Positions 7,765 through 17,367 are shown, counted from the stretch's first letter. The stretch is DNA of 64,000 nt from Vibrio tapetis subsp. tapetis (GCF_900233005.1 NZ_LT960612.1:868001-932000), one strand, 5' to 3'. Program-made: numbers and translations. Notes: a model not told the origin generated them from the letters alone.

Positions 7765-8045
7765 TTGATTACAGAAAATACGTACTTTGAAGGAAGCGTA
7801 AAGTCGCTGGCTTTCACGCAAGCAGAAGATAACAAAAGCGTTGGCGTTATGGCCGTTGGAGAATACACTTTTGGTACAGAAGCCGCTGAAAAATGACGGT
7901 TATTACAGGCGACCTAACCATTCGTTTGGCGGGCAGCGATCAATGGGTAACGTACACATCAGGTGAGGCGTTTAACGTAGTAAGTAATTCGTCATTTGAT
8001 GTCAAGGTAGAGCAGCCGACTGCTTACCTATGTGAATACCTATAA
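7765..8045 (+). pseudogene. ppnP: Pyrimidine/purine nucleoside phosphorylase PpnP, frameshifted at a poly-A run
   Basis: PpnP (YaiE, DUF1255) phosphorolyses many nucleosides to base and ribose-1-phosphate; it is a cupin of about 94 residues. The first part, LITENTYFEGSVKSLAFTQA to EYTFGTEAAEK, ends at a TGA made by GAAAAATGA. With one extra A the frame becomes GAA AAA ATG ACG and continues MTVITGDLTIRLAGSD through SSFDVKVEQPTAYLCEYL to TAA at 8043-8045. The total of 281 nt is one short of 94 codons, exactly matching the family. The likely start is the TTG at 7765, seven bases after AAGGA. A single missing A among five suggests a sequencing error or a recent mutation. Confidence 0.85.
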
Positions 8046-8078
8046 GTAGCGCAGGCGTCTATTAGATTCGATATGTAT

Positions 8079-8112
8079 AAATACCGCCATATCTCTGTTG
8101 GCGGTATTTTTA
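8079..8112 (+). terminator. Terminator after ppnP
   Basis: AAATACCGCC (8079-8088) pairs with GGCGGTATTT (8100-8109) around an 11-base loop and runs into a T tract. The A residues before it allow use in both directions, so it could also end the pirin transcript coming from the other side. Confidence 0.85.
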
Positions 8113-8136
8113 TAGGAGCGGTATCTCGATGGAAAA

Positions 8137-9003
8137 TCAGTAGGTATCAAATAAGCCCGACTGATAGTCCAAAATAGTTTGTTCAATTTCTTGCTGGGTA
8201 TTCATGACAAATGGCCCGTAGTGGACAATAGGCTCATCTATTGGTTGGCCGACAAAAATCAGTACCCCAGCCTCTTCGTGTGCCAATAAGCTAATAAGCA
8301 TAGCGTGATCAAGCAAAGCTAATTGGCCTTGTTTTAGGTCAACATTGCCTACCCTTACTTTTCCCTTGTATACGTAAACAAACGCATTGTATTCCTCGAT
8401 TGTTGATACGCTTATTGTATCGTGAGCGCTCGCAACCCAATCGGAAACAGAAAGCGGTACGCCTGTTGTTTGCAGTGGACCGCCAAGCATATCTGGTTTC
8501 TGAGCGGTACTTGACGTAACCGATAGGTCTCCCGCAATTACGCGCAATAGACCCTGATTTTCTTTATTCCATTGTGTTATCACATCGGCTTGAAAATCGT
8601 GGTATTGAGCTGGCTGCATTTTGTTCTTAGCTGGCTGATTGATCCAAATTTGGAACCCGTGCAGTCCACCTTCTTCCATCATTGGCATTTCGCTATGAAT
8701 TACCCCGCGTCCTGCTGCCATCCATTGTGCGCCACCACTTTTAAGTTGACCTACGTTACCCATATGGTCGCGGTGCTGGAAATGACCTTGGCGCATATAG
8801 GTGAGAGTTTCTATACCACGGTGTGGGTGAGGTGGAAAGCCGCCAATGTAGTCCTTGCTGTCATCGGACTTTAGCTCGTCGATCATTAAAAACGGAGAGT
8901 AGCGAGCATCATTGAAACCCGTGACGCGTTGAATACGAACGCCGTCACCGTCAGAAGTAGGGTGAGAGGCGATAACTTTTTGAACTTGTCTGCTTGAATT
9001 CAT
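8137..9003 (-). CDS. Pirin-family cupin protein (YhhW-like)
   Basis: The 288-residue product has the pirin N-domain metal site region FPPHPHRGIETLTYMRQG with His residues of the HPHRG type, then HRDHMGN and GVIHSEMP, and a second cupin half ending in the C-terminal GPFVMNTQQEIEQTI segment. Bacterial pirins of this class include quercetin dioxygenases (YhhW); many others are uncharacterised. The ATG at 9003 (MNSSRQVQKVIASHP) is the natural start. An open extension to 9204 exists only because it reads through the 7-bp repeat at 9117-9172 and is not expected to be protein. The repeat lies about 115 bp upstream of the start and could affect transcription. Confidence 0.88.
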   Translation of the reverse strand: MNSSRQVQKVIASHPTSDGDGVRIQRVTGFNDARYSPFLMIDELKSDDSKDYIGGFPPHPHRGIETLTYMRQGHFQHRDHMGNVGQLKSGGAQWMAAGRGVIHSEMPMMEEGGLHGFQIWINQPAKNKMQPAQYHDFQADVITQWNKENQGLLRVIAGDLSVTSSTAQKPDMLGGPLQTTGVPLSVSDWVASAHDTISVSTIEEYNAFVYVYKGKVRVGNVDLKQGQLALLDHAMLISLLAHEEAGVLIFVGQPIDEPIVHYGPFVMNTQQEIEQTILDYQSGLFDTY

Positions 9004-9116
9004 GGTGCACTCCGAACGAATGTTATTGGAGCCAGTATAAGCAATACATAATAAAGAGAGATCGGGAAAACTAGAGGCAGTTGTTCTAATAAATTGAATG
9101 ACATTGATATTTTGGG

Positions 9117-9172
9117 GGCATAAGGCATAAGGCATAAGGCATAAGGCATAAGGCATAAGGCATAAGGCATAG
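9117..9172. repeat. Tandem repeat of the heptamer GGCATAA, eight units
   Basis: Seven perfect GGCATAA units run from 9117 to 9165, followed by GGCATAG (9166-9172). It lies between the pirin gene and the diguanylate cyclase gene, both on the minus strand. Seven is not a multiple of three, and simple heptamer arrays change copy number by slippage, so this is a candidate variable-number tandem repeat. Confidence 0.95.
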
Positions 9173-9215
9173 AGCGGTAGGGGCGGAGAAGGTGGGGCTA
9201 ACAAAAGAACGACGG

Positions 9216-10388
9216 CTATTTGCGCTTTCTAAATGGAGTCACGTTGTGTTGGTTAGACGTTTCTAGAGACGTTGAACTGATTTTCGCGTCGGGGTGTGAG
9301 TTATGGTAATACTCATAGTTATTTTTACCTGCACATTTGGCGCTGTACATCGCCTTATCAGCGCAGCGTAGTAGTTCTGATAAATCATCGGCATCTTGCT
9401 TGTATATGGATACACCGATACTTAATGAAATATGATTCACCTCTTCGCCTACCTTGTACCCGTCTTTAAACAGCGACAAAATCCGGCTCATGATGTTATC
9501 TAGGGCAACCGTATTGGGTACGTCATATAAAAATATAACGAACTCATCGCCTGCATATCGAGCGATAGAAAACTCGTCCCTGTTGTCTTTTCTGTTTTTG
9601 GTTCGAAGCTGATTTGCCAACCTTTTTCCGAAGCTTTGTAACAACTTGTCGCCGGTGGAATGCCCATAAATATCATTGATTTGTTTAAAATTATCAATGA
9701 ACACCACTGCGGTGATATTGCGATTGTCGTTTAAGTCTACCAACTTCCTTGTACACCAGCGTTCAAAACTCCAGCGATTAGCAAGGCCTGTTAAGTTATC
9801 GCGATAGGCCAAATCTTCAATGCCTTCTTGGTAAAGCGCTAACACATAGCGATGCGTTTTTGCGTGTTGATAAGAGAAGAAATGACAGATGACTAAAAAT
9901 GCGCCTAAGCTTGCGAGGAAACGAGTATTCGAAAATTCGCTATAGTCGGCATAAAGGTAAGGGAAATTGGGCATGTTCAGTACGACAGTGCAAAACAGCA
10001 TAAAACAAGCGGTGATGCCCATGCCCGTTCTTTGATTGCTGACAAAAATGATGGTGGCGAGAATGGGATAAATCCAATGTAATGATGTAGAGGTAGTGCC
10101 ACCTGTAAGAATGAGTACGACAGCATGCGTAAACAAGACAATGCACAATACGTGCGAGGCAATGCCATATTTACTTATGGCTAAGAAGGCAATGAGATTC
10201 CCCGTCACGATGGTTGCACATGAGAAATGAATCAATGCTTGGGCGGAGTCTCCAGTACGTAAGTTGATGGTGCCAAATAGAATCAATAACACAAACACGA
10301 TCACTGAGAGAGCGATCATGGTTCGCTTTTTACGCAAGAGTCGCACATCTGCCATTTCACCAAGCCGCCGTCCAGCCAAAGGTTGCAT
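9216..10388 (-). CDS. Membrane-bound GGDEF diguanylate cyclase
   Basis: This protein makes cyclic di-GMP from two GTP. About residues 20-180 hold six hydrophobic segments with short loops, an integral membrane sensor module, followed by a GGDEF domain from about residue 190 (DLAYRDNLTGLANR). The active-site loop reads RYAGDEF, a functional variant of GGDEF in which the first Gly is Ala, and the domain closes with LSIGVS and ADKAMYSAK-AGKNNY. The C-terminal 35 residues are polar. The ATG at 10388 has an excellent GGAGG five bases upstream. No RxxD inhibitory site was looked for beyond the loop. The 7-bp repeat lies between its stop and the pirin gene. Confidence 0.9.
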   Translation of the reverse strand: MQPLAGRRLGEMADVRLLRKKRTMIALSVIVFVLLILFGTINLRTGDSAQALIHFSCATIVTGNLIAFLAISKYGIASHVLCIVLFTHAVVLILTGGTTSTSLHWIYPILATIIFVSNQRTGMGITACFMLFCTVVLNMPNFPYLYADYSEFSNTRFLASLGAFLVICHFFSYQHAKTHRYVLALYQEGIEDLAYRDNLTGLANRWSFERWCTRKLVDLNDNRNITAVVFIDNFKQINDIYGHSTGDKLLQSFGKRLANQLRTKNRKDNRDEFSIARYAGDEFVIFLYDVPNTVALDNIMSRILSLFKDGYKVGEEVNHISLSIGVSIYKQDADDLSELLRCADKAMYSAKCAGKNNYEYYHNSHPDAKISSTSLETSNQHNVTPFRKRK

Positions 10389-10644
10389 TCAACCTCCTTA
10401 TTAGATTTTTATATGCGCTAAGTGTAGTACAAGATTCAGCTAACGCTAATTTAGGGCAAACCCTTCATTTCGAGTAGTAAAAGTCGATAATCGTATGAAT
10501 GTTAACCACTTGGTTACGATTAAAGGGTAAGTCACTTAAAATTAAATCATTTCTAGCTACACTGAAGATATGGTGTTGCACTAAAACGGGTAATTACTCC
10601 TTTTTAGGATGCAGAAAGAAGAATGAACTGACAAGGAGGTGGCT

Positions 10645-13005
10645 ATGACAATTCAATCATTATCATCAAACGAATTGTACAACACGGCTGAACTCGCGAA
10701 CTTACCATGTAAATCGACGAAAGATCTGCCCCCGATAGACGAAATTGTAGGGCAAGAACGTGCACAAAAAGCCGTTGAATTTGCGATGTCTATTAAAGAG
10801 AAAGGCTATAACATTTATGCGATAGGGCGTAATGGACTAGGCAAGCGCACGATGATATTGCGTTACCTAAATCGTCACAGTCAATCAACGGAAGCACTGT
10901 ATGATTGGTGCTATGTTGCAAACTTTGAAGAAATCCGCACCCCTAAAATACTGAAATTGCCAGCAGGGCTGGGCGGAAAGTTCGCTAAAGATATTGAAAA
11001 GCTAATGACCAAGCTGGTCAAAGCGATGCCGTTAGCATTTGATAATGAGCTGTATTTTGCACGAGCTGATAAGCTAAAGAATCAATTGGCTCAAAAGCAG
11101 CAAGTCGAACTCGATAGAATTAGCAAGGATGCCAAAGAGAAAGGGGTGAACCTCACCATAACCAATCAGGGTGATTATCAATTTGTCGCAATGGACGGTG
11201 AAGAGCTTCATACTGAAGAAAGCTTTGAGGCTCTTTCTCGCAAAGAACAAGAGGATTTTGATAAAACCATTGATGAATTGGAAGTTGATCTTCGGACAAT
11301 GGTGCGTAAATTAACGGAGTGGGAAGAAGGCTTTTCTGAAAAAATCCAAAAGCTTAATAACGAGGTGACCTTAGATGTCATTGCTCACTTTATCAAAGCT
11401 CTGAAAAAGGATTATTCGGATTATCCAGAGGTGAAGAAACACCTGAGTGATATGCAAAAAGACATTGTTGAAAATGTCGAGATCTTCCTCGAAGAGGGAG
11501 GAGAACAGGCTGAAATTTCTTCCGCATCACTCGAGAACAAGCTTCCGCGTCGCTATAAAATTAATGTGTTGGTCAATCAAAAATCTGAAAGCCTTCCTAT
11601 CATCGTGGAAGAAAATCCAAATTATCATTCTTTGTTTGGATACACCGAAACCGCGACCTTTAAAGGCACAGTGTTTACCGATTTCTCTTTAATTCGTCCG
11701 GGCAGTTTGCATAAAGCCAATGGCGGCGTGTTACTGATGGACGCAATTAAAGTGCTAGAGCAGCCTTACGTATGGGATGGGTTAAAAAGAGCCTTACGGG
11801 CGCGCCAACTAAGTTTAACATCACTTGAAAAAGAACTGACGCTAACCGGAGCTGTATCGCTTGATCCAGAGCCGATCCCTCTCGATGTGAAAATCATCCT
11901 ATTTGGTGATTATCGTACCTACCAATTGTTGCAACACTACGATGCTGAATTTGCAGAACTTTTTAGAGTGACTGCGGATTTTGAAGATGAAATGCCAAGA
12001 ACGGAAGAAGCTGAGCTTCATTATGCACGCTTTATTTCTAGCATTGTTCACGATAACGGCATGTTGCATTGTGATAAAAAAGCCATTGCTCGAATTATTG
12101 AGCATAGCTCCAGGCAAGCAGGGGATCGCAATAAGCTCTCTTTGCATTCCGCGCACATAGCTAATTTACTACGAGAATCAAACTATGTAGCGAAAGCTGC
12201 CAACTCAAATTTGATTCGAGTTGGGCATGTTGATCAAGCGTTGGCGAGCCAAATGATGCGAGTCGGGCGGTTAAAAGACAGCGTGATGGAAAGCTTTACC
12301 AATGGCACGACATTAATTAAAACCGAGGGTGCAGCAATCGGTCAGATTAATGCCTTGTCGGTATTGAGTACCTCTGATCTCATGTTTGGAGCCCCTAACC
12401 GAATTACGGCAACCACGGCCTATGGTGAGGGAGAAGTCATCGATATCGAGCGCAACGTTGATTTAGGCGGCAGCATTCACTCTAAAGGTGTGTTGATTTT
12501 ATCCGCTTATTTGGCATCTGTGTTTGGTAAAACAGCGAAGGTTCCGCTATCGACTCATATTACTTTTGAACAATCTTACGGTGGTGTTGATGGCGACAGT
12601 GCCAGTATGGCTGAAGTGTGTGCCATTGTATCGGCTTACTCAAAACAAGCTAACCGCCAAGACATCGCGATAACGGGGTCAATGAATCAATTTGGTGAGT
12701 CACAACCCATCGGCGGCGTGAACGAGAAAATTGAAGGATTTTTTGATGTGTGCTGCATTAAAGGCAGGAACAACAATCAAGGCGTGATCATTCCTAGATC
12801 CAATGCCCATAATTTGATGCTAAGACAAGACATCGTGCAGGCGGTTGAGAAAGGTGAGTTCAATATTTGGGCCATAGAACACGTCACAGAAGCCATTGAG
12901 ATATTTACTGGTAAATGTGCGGGTGAAATGGGTGAAGAAGGGACGTATCCAATAGACAGCATTTACGGAATTGCACAGGCAAAATTGAATGCGCTGAGAA
13001 AATAG
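10645..13005 (+). CDS. Lon-like ATP-dependent protease, S16 family (YcbZ/LonH type)
   Basis: The 786-residue protein combines an AAA+ module with a C-terminal Lon-type Ser-Lys protease domain. The N-terminal region has IVGQERAQKAVEFAM and a P-loop-like GRNGLGKRT; a long helical insertion with many Glu and Lys follows, then the second ATPase part (GVLLMDAIKVL as Walker B). The protease domain shows GGVDGDSASMAEV with nucleophile Ser652 and GGVNEKIEGF with Lys695. The 43-residue spacing equals that of Lon Ser679/Lys722, so the dyad appears intact. The ATG at 10645 follows AAGGAGG closely; a GTG two codons earlier is less well placed. In this class (COG1067) substrates are little known. It is monocistronic and ends at the terminator at 13029. 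Confidence 0.9.
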   Translation: MTIQSLSSNELYNTAELANLPCKSTKDLPPIDEIVGQERAQKAVEFAMSIKEKGYNIYAIGRNGLGKRTMILRYLNRHSQSTEALYDWCYVANFEEIRTPKILKLPAGLGGKFAKDIEKLMTKLVKAMPLAFDNELYFARADKLKNQLAQKQQVELDRISKDAKEKGVNLTITNQGDYQFVAMDGEELHTEESFEALSRKEQEDFDKTIDELEVDLRTMVRKLTEWEEGFSEKIQKLNNEVTLDVIAHFIKALKKDYSDYPEVKKHLSDMQKDIVENVEIFLEEGGEQAEISSASLENKLPRRYKINVLVNQKSESLPIIVEENPNYHSLFGYTETATFKGTVFTDFSLIRPGSLHKANGGVLLMDAIKVLEQPYVWDGLKRALRARQLSLTSLEKELTLTGAVSLDPEPIPLDVKIILFGDYRTYQLLQHYDAEFAELFRVTADFEDEMPRTEEAELHYARFISSIVHDNGMLHCDKKAIARIIEHSSRQAGDRNKLSLHSAHIANLLRESNYVAKAANSNLIRVGHVDQALASQMMRVGRLKDSVMESFTNGTTLIKTEGAAIGQINALSVLSTSDLMFGAPNRITATTAYGEGEVIDIERNVDLGGSIHSKGVLILSAYLASVFGKTAKVPLSTHITFEQSYGGVDGDSASMAEVCAIVSAYSKQANRQDIAITGSMNQFGESQPIGGVNEKIEGFFDVCCIKGRNNNQGVIIPRSNAHNLMLRQDIVQAVEKGEFNIWAIEHVTEAIEIFTGKCAGEMGEEGTYPIDSIYGIAQAKLNALRK

Positions 13006-13028
13006 AACCGCTAGTTTGATACTTGAAT

Positions 13029-13080
13029 AGAGCCATACTAGAAAGTCGTACTAATCGGCTTTGTGTATGGCTCTTATTTT
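13029..13080 (+). terminator. Terminator after the Lon-like protease gene
   Basis: AGAGCCATAC (13029-13038) pairs with GTATGGCTCT (13065-13074), followed by TATTTT. The loop is 26 bases. It also separates this gene from the convergent YfcC gene. Confidence 0.7.
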
Positions 13081-13099
13081 AGTGTGTCGCTTAAAGTCC

Positions 13100-14548
13100 T
13101 TAGATGATGGCGGCAACGCTTAAGATGGCGACGCAAAATAAGGTCAAAATACCTAACAGAGGTGCAACCCATTTTACATAGCGAATATAGGGAACACGAG
13201 CAATCGCCAAACCTCCCATCACGACCGCGGAAGTAGGTGTCACTAAGTTGACTAAGCCAGAAGCCGATTGATATGCGGTAACAACTAAGTCACGCCCCAC
13301 ACCTGCAAAATCAGCTAATGGCGCCATGATCGGCATTGTTAGTACAGCAAGGCCCGAAGTGGAGGGAACCAAAAAGGAAAGCAGTACCTCAAGGAAGAAC
13401 ATGACATTGATGAAGACAACCGAAGATAGACCCGTGATGATTTGCTCTGCAGAGAAAAGAATCGTATCGGTGATCATTCCTCGATCCATTACGACGACAA
13501 TACCTCGAGCGATACCCACGATTAAAGCAACGCCTAATAGATCGCGAGCCCCATCAATGAAACTACTTGTGAACTCCTCTTCGTTCATTTTAGCGACCAA
13601 ACCAATGACGATGGTTGAGGCTAAGAACATGGCAGAAATTTCAGCCATCCACCAACCTGCAATAGAGACACCGTAAATCATGAAAACAAAGGATGCACCG
13701 AAAATGGTTAAGATCAGTTTTCTAGTGGTAGTAAACTCAATCGCTTCACCATTTTGATTGCCAAGGAAATGCGCTTTATCAGCGTCGCTTTGATCATAGA
13801 CGACGGAAGTGGATGGGTCGCTGCGAACCATGCGGGCATAACGCATGACATAGGCAACACAAATTAACCAACCAATAACTAAAATAGCAACGCGAAGTAC
13901 GATACCGTCTGTAAAAGGGATCCCTGCCGCATTGGCCGCAATAACCGTAGCAAATGGGTTAATGATCGATCCGAGAGTACCGATGCCAGCTCCGAGTAGC
14001 ACTGTTGCTGCAGCCGTTAACGGATCGAAACGCGCGGCCATCATGACTGGTACTAATAACGTATAGAATGGTAAGGATTCTTCGGCCATACCATACACGG
14101 TGCCCCCAGTTGCAAATAGAGCCATGAGAATAGGGATCATAAGCTCCTCTCGCCCTTTTAACCGGGCGGTTACACGCTCTATTCCTGCATCGATGGCCCC
14201 CGTTTTTGTGACTAAACCAAGAAATCCACCAATGATCAAAATGAAAAGAGAAACATCAATAGCGGCAGCTTGGTAGGAGTTGTGATCGTAAAAACCGTCA
14301 ATTGGCGCGAGTAAAATATCGAACACTCCTTGAGGGTTACCTTCAACGGATTTGTAAGTACCTGAAATAGGTACTTCCCGACCTAGGTTTTGGTTCATTT
14401 CTCGGTCATATTGACCGGCTGGCACTATCCAAGTCATTAGAGCAACTAGTGCGATTAATACAAATAAAATTGTATAAGCCGATGGAAATTTAAAGTTGGC
14501 AAAAAAGCCGCTTTTCTTTTCATGGGTTGGTGCAGTTTCGGTTGTCAT
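13100..14548 (-). CDS. YfcC-family carrier, probable arginine/ornithine-type exchanger of the ADI cluster
   Basis: The 482-residue membrane protein has about 11-12 hydrophobic segments and belongs to the YfcC branch of the DcuC/C4-dicarboxylate-like carriers (PF03606). Diagnostic parts are WIVPAGQYDR near the N-terminus, ATGGTVYGMAEESLPFY, LGSIINPFATVIAANAAGIP and the C-terminal LVNLVTPTSAVVMGGLAIARVPY. Family members are thought to carry amino or dicarboxylic acids, but few are tested. It lies on the same strand just after argR in the arginine deiminase region, so a role in arginine import with ornithine export is a reasonable inference, replacing ArcD. It has a GGAGA-type ribosome binding site. 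A long AT-rich gap and a strong terminator separate it from argR, so it has its own promoter. Confidence 0.8.
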   Translation of the reverse strand: MTTETAPTHEKKSGFFANFKFPSAYTILFVLIALVALMTWIVPAGQYDREMNQNLGREVPISGTYKSVEGNPQGVFDILLAPIDGFYDHNSYQAAAIDVSLFILIIGGFLGLVTKTGAIDAGIERVTARLKGREELMIPILMALFATGGTVYGMAEESLPFYTLLVPVMMAARFDPLTAAATVLLGAGIGTLGSIINPFATVIAANAAGIPFTDGIVLRVAILVIGWLICVAYVMRYARMVRSDPSTSVVYDQSDADKAHFLGNQNGEAIEFTTTRKLILTIFGASFVFMIYGVSIAGWWMAEISAMFLASTIVIGLVAKMNEEEFTSSFIDGARDLLGVALIVGIARGIVVVMDRGMITDTILFSAEQIITGLSSVVFINVMFFLEVLLSFLVPSTSGLAVLTMPIMAPLADFAGVGRDLVVTAYQSASGLVNLVTPTSAVVMGGLAIARVPYIRYVKWVAPLLGILTLFCVAILSVAAII

Positions 14549-15019
14549 GGCTATCTCCTTACTTTTACTTATCTATGAGAAATAAAAGTGAATCAGCGAC
14601 TATGGATTGTATAAATAGCTTATAAATAGGCTATAAATCTGATTGTTTAGATTAATTGGAACTGTGGAACAGTTCGGTTGATATACTTTATAAGTAAGAG
14701 GGAAGAGTAACTTTGGCGGCCTTCACAAAAATATAGCACTGTTTTTACCAAGATTTATTTACTTAAAAGATCCTTGGTTATTTTTGTGTTTTAAGAGGAT
14801 TAATATTCGATGTTTATTTTTTTTGGTTAGGCTGAACGCTTTTTGTATAGGTTTCTATATATTTAAAAGGAATTTTATTCATCTTATTTGATGAGTGATG
14901 TAAATTGTTTATTAGATGATTTATTGATTAAGGTCAATATAGATGTGTGATTTGGAACTCTCTTGTTAAATCGAGTTTTAATTTATTTGTATAGATAAGT
15001 TTTTATTTATTTTGAATAA
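14549..15019. other. AT-rich intergenic region between yfcC and the argR terminator
   Basis: About 470 bp with no supported gene. It must contain the promoter of the minus-strand YfcC gene. It has several tracts of A and T and repeated TATAAAT-like words near 14610-14640 (ATAAATAGCTTATAAATAGGCTATAAAT), possible sites for a regulator or H-NS, but no operator could be identified with confidence. Confidence 0.5.
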
Positions 15020-15048
15020 AAATCCGAGTACAAACTGTACTCGGATTT
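15008..15048 (-). terminator. Strong terminator downstream of argR
   Basis: A 13-bp perfect stem AAATCCGAGTACA (15020-15032) / TGTACTCGGATTT (15036-15048) with a three-base loop; on the minus strand it is followed by TTATTCAAAATAAATA, and the stem itself ends in T residues. It lies about 100 bp after the argR stop. Confidence 0.85.
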
Positions 15049-15149
15049 AATGAGTTTAATTTAATGAATTTAAATAGCTATTTTTATTATATTTATCATA
15101 AATACAAGGTCAATAGATAGATTGACCTCCTATTTGTATACATGATTAT

Positions 15150-15644
15150 TTATGGATAGGGCACGCCTAAGCGAGCTCTAACTATACGTTCGCAACTGTC
15201 AATGTTGTTAACGTCCTTTGGTATGATAAGAACCGTATCGTTACCGCCAACCGTACCTAAAATTTCAGTATGAGGGTCAATATCTACTAAGCGAGCGATG
15301 AGTTGAGCGCTTCCTGGGTGAGTTTTTATTATAACGAGATCTCGATTGTGGGTAACAAATTCTATTTGAGATGAAATTGAAGACGTGACGCGCACAGGAG
15401 CGGTTTCTACTGTTACACAGTATACTTTTTTACCACAGGCATTCTGTACTTTGACAACCCCAAGCTGGGAGAGTAATCGAGAGACGGTTGATTGGCTGAT
15501 GCCTTTAAAACCGATATCTATTAACGCTTCACGCAACTCGTTTTGAGTACCGAAGCTTTGTTGCTGTAGCAGTTGTTTACAAGCGATAGTAAGCGTTTTG
15601 TCTTCACTGTAGTCGATAGTGGCAAGCTTTTGAGTTTCGCTCAT
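15150..15644 (-). CDS. argR: ArgR-family arginine repressor
   Basis: The 164-residue protein has the ArgR winged-helix DNA-binding half with the SQSTVSR signature (residues 50-56) and the arginine-binding, trimerising half with GTVGGNDTVLII. ArgR binds ARG boxes when arginine is present; in arginine deiminase clusters, members of this family can act as activators of arc genes. The ATG at 15644 follows GAGGGA. The gene sits between pyrI and the YfcC gene on the same strand, so it probably controls the arc genes. A housekeeping argR next to mdh is usual in Vibrio, making this likely a second, cluster-specific copy; that is inference. A weak ARG-box-like sequence is at about 15756-15772. Confidence 0.9.
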   Translation of the reverse strand: MSETQKLATIDYSEDKTLTIACKQLLQQQSFGTQNELREALIDIGFKGISQSTVSRLLSQLGVVKVQNACGKKVYCVTVETAPVRVTSSISSQIEFVTHNRDLVIIKTHPGSAQLIARLVDIDPHTEILGTVGGNDTVLIIPKDVNNIDSCERIVRARLGVPYP

Positions 15645-15869
15645 GGGATCCCTCAATAATGTGACGTAGTAACTAATTAAATCGTCCTTGTAGCCTTAGC
15701 ACTGTACTCCTTGTCGGTGCTTTATAATTATGACCGTTCGCTTCTATGGCGACGTTGTCAATTTATTCAGGGGCAGCTTAACACCAAAAATACGGGTGCT
15801 CTGTGAAGTGCTTCCCAAATAAAAAACCACTTGATGTACTTTTTATATTGCTAATATTATGAATTTAAA

Positions 15870-15901
15870 GGATATTTATCCAGAAATTAGAATAAATATC
15901 C
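15870..15901 (-). terminator. Possible weak terminator after pyrI
   Basis: GGATATTTAT (15870-15879) and ATAAATATCC (15892-15901) form a 10-bp stem with a 12-base loop, about 45 bp downstream of the pyrI stop. On the minus strand it is followed by TTTAAATTC. The stem is AT-rich, so termination is uncertain. Confidence 0.4.
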
Positions 15902-15945
15902 ATAAGTTAGGTGAGTAAGTCTGCTGCAGACTAGCGAGGGTATCG

Positions 15946-16407
15946 TTAGCGAACTTCTGACATGATTTCGCGTGAGAATACTTTTTCACAGTAGTGGCAT
16001 TTTAGGTGTATCTTTTCTTGTTTTTTCTGAACACGAAAGCTACTTTCTACGGGTTCGCCGTGCGAGATACAGTTGCTATTTGGGCATTCAAAAACACTTT
16101 CAATACTATTTGGTAACGTTAGATTGAGTTTACTTACAACCTTGTAATCTTCTATTTGATTAACGGTAGCCATCGGTGCGTACAAAGCTAACTGGCTGGC
16201 TTGTTTTCCTGTTAAGTATACATTTTCAATCTTAATAAGGTCTTTAGCACCAAGGGCTGATGACGGTAGGTTTAGCCCGATGGTGATGGGTTCGCTACTC
16301 TTGTGCATACTAAATAGCTTTAGAACTTTGATGCCAAGATTTGCTGGAATATGGTCGATAACGCTGCCGTTTCGGATCGCTTCTACTTGCAGTTTTGTCT
16401 TTTTCAC
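15946..16407 (-). CDS. pyrI: Aspartate carbamoyltransferase regulatory subunit
   Basis: The 153-residue subunit binds ATP or CTP and confers allosteric control on PyrB in the 12-subunit enzyme. The zinc site is intact with Cys108, Cys113, Cys137 and Cys140. The N-terminal allosteric domain reads [21 protein letters not shown] as in enterobacterial PyrI. It lies 19 bp downstream of pyrB in the same orientation, and therefore shares the pyrL attenuator. Confidence 0.97.
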   Translation of the reverse strand: MKKTKLQVEAIRNGSVIDHIPANLGIKVLKLFSMHKSSEPITIGLNLPSSALGAKDLIKIENVYLTGKQASQLALYAPMATVNQIEDYKVVSKLNLTLPNSIESVFECPNSNCISHGEPVESSFRVQKKQEKIHLKCHYCEKVFSREIMSEVR

Positions 16408-16426
16408 GATGTTGTCCTTCTTGCTA

Positions 16427-17356
16427 TTAAATAGTGTCGTTTAGAACTAATGCTAATAAGGCTTCACGAGCGTAAACGCCATTTTTTGCTTGTTCGAAGT
16501 AGTATGCGTGTTTTGTTTTATCTACATCCGTGGTGATTTCATCAACGCGGGGAAGTGGGTGAAGAACTTTTAGATTTTCACGTGCGCCTTGTAAAGAATC
16601 GGCGGTTAGGACAAAGGCTGATTTGATATGCGCATATTCAGACTCATCGAATCGTTCTTTCTGTACGCGCGTCATGTATAAGATGTCAAGTTCAGGTATC
16701 ACCTCGTCAATGTTGCTGTGCATACTGAACTTAATGTCAGACTTCTCTAATTCCTCACAAATGTAATCAGGCATCAAGAGCGCTTCTGGTGCGATAAAGA
16801 AAAAGTGCACATTGTCGAATTTTGCCAATGCTTGGGTTAATGAATGAACAGTACGCCCATACTTTAGATCCCCTACGAATGCCACATTGAGGTTATCGAG
16901 TGTGCCCTGAGTTTCGTGAATAGAAAAAAGGTCGAGCAGGGTTTGAGTTGGGTGCTGGTTTGCTCCGTCGCCTCCGTTAATGATAGGGACACCGTTAGAA
17001 AACTCAGAAGCTAAACGTGCTGCGCCTTCTTGCGGGTGGCGCATGACAAATGCATCGACATAAGATGAGATCACTTGGACTGAATCTGCAAGTATTTCGC
17101 CTTTTTTTGCCAGTGATGTGTTACCCCCATTGTCGAAGCCGATCACGGTTCCACCTAAACGTTGAACTGCTGTTTCAAAGGATAGGCGAGTCCGTGTTGA
17201 AGGCTCAAAAAAACAACTTGCAACCACTTTGTTTTTTAAAAGCTCAGGGTTGGGGTCTGCCTTTAATTTAGTGGCCTTATCGACGACTAACTCAAGCTCC
17301 TCTCTACTGAGTTCAGGAATGGATATAATGTGTTTACTAAATAATGAATGTGCCAT
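16427..17356 (-). CDS. pyrB: Aspartate carbamoyltransferase catalytic subunit
   Basis: The 309-residue enzyme condenses carbamoyl phosphate with aspartate, the first committed step of pyrimidine synthesis. The carbamoyl-phosphate binding motif STRTR is at residues 53-57, [10 protein letters not shown] follows near residue 134, and [10 protein letters not shown] near residue 266 supplies the aspartate site. Its length equals that of E. coli PyrB. It is preceded by a 43-codon leader peptide and an attenuator, so expression should rise when UTP falls. It lies between arcB and argR, next to the catabolic enzymes that handle the same carbamoyl phosphate. Confidence 0.97.
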   Translation of the reverse strand: MAHSLFSKHIISIPELSREELELVVDKATKLKADPNPELLKNKVVASCFFEPSTRTRLSFETAVQRLGGTVIGFDNGGNTSLAKKGEILADSVQVISSYVDAFVMRHPQEGAARLASEFSNGVPIINGGDGANQHPTQTLLDLFSIHETQGTLDNLNVAFVGDLKYGRTVHSLTQALAKFDNVHFFFIAPEALLMPDYICEELEKSDIKFSMHSNIDEVIPELDILYMTRVQKERFDESEYAHIKSAFVLTADSLQGARENLKVLHPLPRVDEITTDVDKTKHAYYFEQAKNGVYAREALLALVLNDTI

Positions 17357-17367
17357 AACAGGGTTAC

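Noticed and set aside
9117..9172. CRISPR-like array
   Set aside because: Units are 7 bp, contiguous and without spacers; it is a simple tandem repeat.
9004..9204. N-terminal extension of the pirin frame, rich in repeated LMPYALC
   Set aside because: It is a reading of the 7-bp tandem repeat; the family start is the ATG at 9003.
13326..13676. Open frames antisense to yfcC, and similar shadows opposite other membrane-protein genes (for example 33020-33472 and 41763-42098)
   Set aside because: They run opposite clear, conserved genes and show only the composition expected from reversed hydrophobic codons.
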